Assembly (NCBI GenBank): GCA_035236585.1
Contig: CP141127.1
Span: 74,009,495 to 74,073,494 of the forward strand
Length of the DNA stretch: 64,000 bases
Origin: Warburgia ugandensis
Taxonomy: Eukaryota; Streptophyta; Magnoliopsida; Canellales; Canellaceae
Reading direction: 5' to 3'
Positions 60,781 through 64,000 of this stretch are shown here, piece after piece. How positions within the stretch are numbered: position 1 is the first letter of the stretch; each line of letters begins with the position of its first letter. The translations under genes were made by a program, and so were the position numbers. A model generated the notes under the pieces. It was not told where the DNA came from and ran no database searches. It was given only the letters and a program-made list of their open reading frames with translations.

Positions 60781-63672
60781 ATGGAATGAGAAGAACATCA
60801 TACTAAAGAAGACACGAAGACATGTACTTTAAAGTAGTAGGCGAGCAATGGAGAAAATTGAAAAACTACCTTGTTTGCAATTACATAGCTCCAAATGTCA
60901 ATGATCCGTTAAGGTTGTAAACGGTGCCTTCCATTTACTCCGATGTCATTGACCAGGAGGCTTGGAATGCATTTGTACAGAACTGCACCTCTACTGAGTT
61001 TGAGGTATCTGCAGAAATGATGCTTCATTCTCTTAATTACATGTAACTTTTAATTAGTGCACTTGATCAAGCATGTAAAAATGTGCAGGGGAAGAGTGCA
61101 AGGGGAAGAAAGGTACATGAAACAAATATGCAGCACCACCTATACAGGATGGGCTACGCTTGTTTAGAAGAGCACTAAGTAAGCATCTACGATAATTTAT
61201 CCCATTCAACTTAATGTTACGATAGTTATATACATGTTCTCTAACTAGTGCCTTTGCTTGACAGCAAAAAAAAGCTGGGATTACGAAACCCACTAATCGC
61301 TCCATCCTCTGGAAGATGGTGCATTCAATGGGTTGTACTGACAACAAGTTTGCAAATGAAGCTATTGGGAAAATTTCTTTGCTCATAGAAAGTGGTTCCA
61401 CCTGTCTATAAATTTTTTATAATTAATTAGATGAAATGATCATGTCTTTCTAATTAAATTTTGCAGGACATTCGTACCCAAGAAAGTGCTACTAGAGAAA
61501 CTTTAAGCAACACTGCTACTAAGGATGACATCTTGTGTAGGGCTATGGGCAATAAGTAGGGCCACCCTAGACGAGTTAGGGGCATGGGTCGAGGTGTTGT
61601 TCCTTTTAAACTCTTTGGTAGAGGATGTATACCTAGAGTTCAAGATGATGAGCAAGCCAAGCTCATTGAGAAAATAAAGGGTGATTTATTTAGACAGCTA
61701 CGTGAGGGAGGTATGATGATTGTTCCTCAACCCCCTTCTCAACATATGTGCCATACTATATGTCCATCACATGCGAGCTACAATTCCCCATCTGAAAAAG
61801 ATAATGAAGGACATCTACCTTCCCTCAAAAAGGAAATTCCTGCCCATGAGGTATATACATTGAAAAAACTATAAATTTTCATTGTCCCTTTGTAATAATT
61901 CTATATCTTAACCTTTCTATTGCATATTTGATTTGCAGGTGGGTCAATGCCTATTGGCCTTAAATTCCCATCAAAATATTGTGGCATTTGGTCCATGCTA
62001 TTAGCATGAATCAAACGTTTTGCACGGAATTGGTATGCCACTACATACTAAGCGAGTGTCCATTAACATAGCTTTGACTGTTACTGCCTACCTACCATTC
62101 CCATTAGAAATAGAAAATATTATAACAGTTGGGGAGGCAGTTGCATATCACGTAATTTAGCTAAAGGCATTAGTCATTCCCATAGAGTCCACAATATGAA
62201 TCTTATCATATTACCTTCCTCATTAATATTTTTTAGCTAAAGACCTCACTTAATTTTTTAATAACTCTATACGGTTAATCTGCAATAAAAAAAATGAGGC
62301 ATCGAGATTGGCCACCATTCTAGTGTCACATTTACCTGCTGCACCAATGGAATAGGTACTTGTATATATCTTTGGTTTTTCTTTCATCATAAATTAGGCC
62401 CTCATCATAGATTAATATTATATTATTTAGCTAAAGATTTTTACATCTTTTACAACAGCCAACCTAGGAGCGTGTGGAAGTCCCACCTAACATGCCTCAA
62501 TCCCTTAGGTTAATCTATGGTCTCATCAACGACAATATGGCAATCAATCTTATACAAATCAAGTGGGGAGTGCTTATCGAAGACATTGTTGAGGTGTCAC
62601 TTATAGTGGAGGACCTATTACGAGTTTGTCTATGGGATCAACTCAAGCACCTTCACATTGTCACCTACATGGGGTATATGCATATACTTGCTTGTAAATC
62701 ATTTTGTATTTAATTACATATTATATTTTAATGGTATATATAATAATTATTTCATTTATGTAGTTTCTTGAATGATGCAGCTAGCCTTTTTAAGGGTGAG
62801 GGTACACTTTACCAATTCCTTAACCCTAGCATCATTTTTAGAGCGGCAAAGCAATGGCCAATCAAGAGGCGTATTAAGGATATTTTGCCAGGTTTCTTTC
62901 GCTACTCTTAGGGACAAGGCTTAATGATTCCTTACAATAGCAAATAAGTTTTAATTTTCTTATTTTCTAGCCAATTTATTCTTTACTTAGGGATTGTCAA
63001 CTTTCATTATAATCCATATGACTATCTATGTAGGTCTCATTGGATGCTGTGCGTCTTGGATGTGCATGGTGGTCATGCTTTGTTTTTTTATTCTTGTGAA
63101 GTGCACATCCACCCCATCCTCACCAATATTATAAATAAGCATTTATTGTTTTCATGTAATATGTGTAGATAAGTAATATTTTATTCATCTATTATGCTTT
63201 TGAATTTAAATTTGTAGGACTTGGTGGGAATGGGCTACAATGACAAGGACTTTGCAACCACCAAAACTCACGTGGAAGAATGTCAAGGTATATGAAATAG
63301 TTAATTGCTCTAAGTTATCACTAATTAAACTTACATTATTAAAAATGATATTTATGAGTTCTTTTTTGTTGTCCTTGTTGCCCAATGCCCTAAACAATAG
63401 TCTAATTGGGAGTGTAAAGTGTAGGTATTATGTCCTAAAGTACATGAGGACCCTAATATTTGATTGTACCCTTGTCTCCCATTTATAAAAGGCAGAACAC
63501 TTTTTATTTTACATAATCTTATATTTTTCTATAGTTTTAATGGATCTAGCTAAAAAGTTTTACCTTAATTACATATATTTTATTTCAGGTTGTTGTGCTT
63601 TTTGAGTGGGCAAACAAGAAGATTTACTCTAGAGTAAATCTCAATGAAATACGAAATGGAACAATATATTGA
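60781..63672 (+). pseudogene. CACTA-B second gene: Transposase_24 / DUF8039 / Ulp1-like protease
   Basis: Exon-like blocks in order are VVGEQWRKLKNYLVCNYIAP (60,840); KVHETNMQHHLYRMGYACLEE (61,115; Transposase_24-like); KAGITKPTNRSILWKMVHSM (61,270); DDILCRAMGNK (61,530); RVRGMGRGVVPFKLFGRG (61,570); a DUF8039-like stretch (VSINIALTVTAYLPFP, 62,050-62,150); LRLIYGLINDN (62,500); the protease part with SHWMLCVLDVHGGHALFFYS (63,035); LTWKNVKV (63,265); and the region of the catalytic Cys at 63,413-63,415. The end is NKKIYSRVNLNEIRNGTIY with a stop at 63,670-63,672. Compared with CACTA-A, eight extra bases follow the Cys codon, and there are stops (for example at 62,909), so it is inactive. Splice borders are inferred from homology. 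Confidence 0.72.
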
Positions 63673-64000
63673 AGTTGAAATTCTGCAATTACATGACATG
63701 TATTATCACAATTTTCTTTCTATGCTGTAATGTTTATGCACATCTTTTGGATGATAAGCAATTCAATAAAGTTTGAGTTTTGTCTTTACTTTTCCATGCT
63801 AGTTTCCAGTGCTTAAAGTCTTGATTGTTATACCATGCTTTCTAAGTTTAATGCATTTACATCTTAGATTTATGTGCATCATTATAAGCTAAATTACATT
63901 TAGTTTACATACTCATTACATTCAAAACCATGTGCACAACTCTAAGGGTCATGCACATGATTTTTGTTGGTTGTTCCTTAGTTAATTTGTTCAATTCTTG
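63673..64000. other. Downstream AT-rich sequence of CACTA-B
   Basis: An aataaa (63,764) could serve as a polyadenylation signal for the preceding gene. No subterminal repeat is seen before the window ends. Confidence 0.4.

Larger units (their letters stand above)
49803..64000 (+). mobile_element. CACTA-B, En/Spm-type DNA transposon (left part in window)
   Basis: The element begins CACTACTACGCAAGAGGG at 49,803 and carries subterminal repeats, a TNP2-type gene and a second gene with an Ulp1-like end, all on the plus strand. The final stop of the second gene is at 63,672, and no right-hand subterminal repeats or TIR appear before 64,000, so the right end lies beyond the window. The family differs from CACTA-A: the subterminal motif here is based on acttttaaagtcatttt. 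The element is split by a solo LTR and swollen by microsatellites. Confidence 0.85.

Overview
The window is plant nuclear DNA made almost entirely of nested mobile elements, and I see no convincing intact host gene. The signs of a flowering-plant genome are CACTA (En/Spm) transposons with a TNP2 transposase and a second Ulp1-type ORF, a Ty1/copia pol remnant, long solo-LTR-like insertions, an exon fragment of cytosolic ascorbate peroxidase, and endogenous Caulimoviridae (pararetrovirus) copies. Nearly every coding region carries stops or frameshifts. The species cannot be told from what I see.

Layout. (1) 1-15,514 is a CACTA element on the minus strand (CACTA-A). Its terminal repeat ends at 15,514 and its other end lies left of the window. 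It holds a TNP2 gene (14,696 down to 10,390), a central block of subterminal-type repeats and a long polypurine tract (5,590-4,860), a 170-bp tandem array (4,800-3,790), and a second gene with an Ulp1-like cysteine protease end (3,395-745). Two noncoding insertions interrupt it. (2) 15,515-16,530 is a Ty1/copia gag-pol remnant into which CACTA-A jumped. (3) 17,371-44,597 is a 27-kb array of at least four rearranged copies of a pararetrovirus. Gene order is movement protein, coat protein with zinc knuckle, protease, RT, RNase H, then a separate downstream ORF2, which best fits the florendovirus type. The array lies between two (AT)n tracts, consistent with capture at one AT microsatellite. It contains foldback junctions, inverted inserts flanked by direct duplications, internal deletions and a 25-bp templated filler. 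(4) 44,643-49,802 is unassigned sequence with a broken ascorbate peroxidase exon, a copia-type primer site, a possible DUF4283-type ORF fragment and two short tandem duplications. (5) 49,803 to the window end is a second CACTA element on the plus strand (CACTA-B), with the same two genes. Its transposase is split by a solo LTR of 2,617 bp with a perfect 5-bp target duplication.

How the parts relate. CACTA-A and CACTA-B are distant relatives with the same architecture: TIR, subterminal repeats, microsatellite-rich leader, TNP2 gene, internal subterminal repeats, polypurine or G-rich tract, then the Transposase_24/DUF8039/Ulp1 gene. That shared internal block is the most interesting transposon feature. 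The viral array is the most interesting locus overall, because its breakpoints record how circular or concatemeric viral DNA was rearranged before or during capture.
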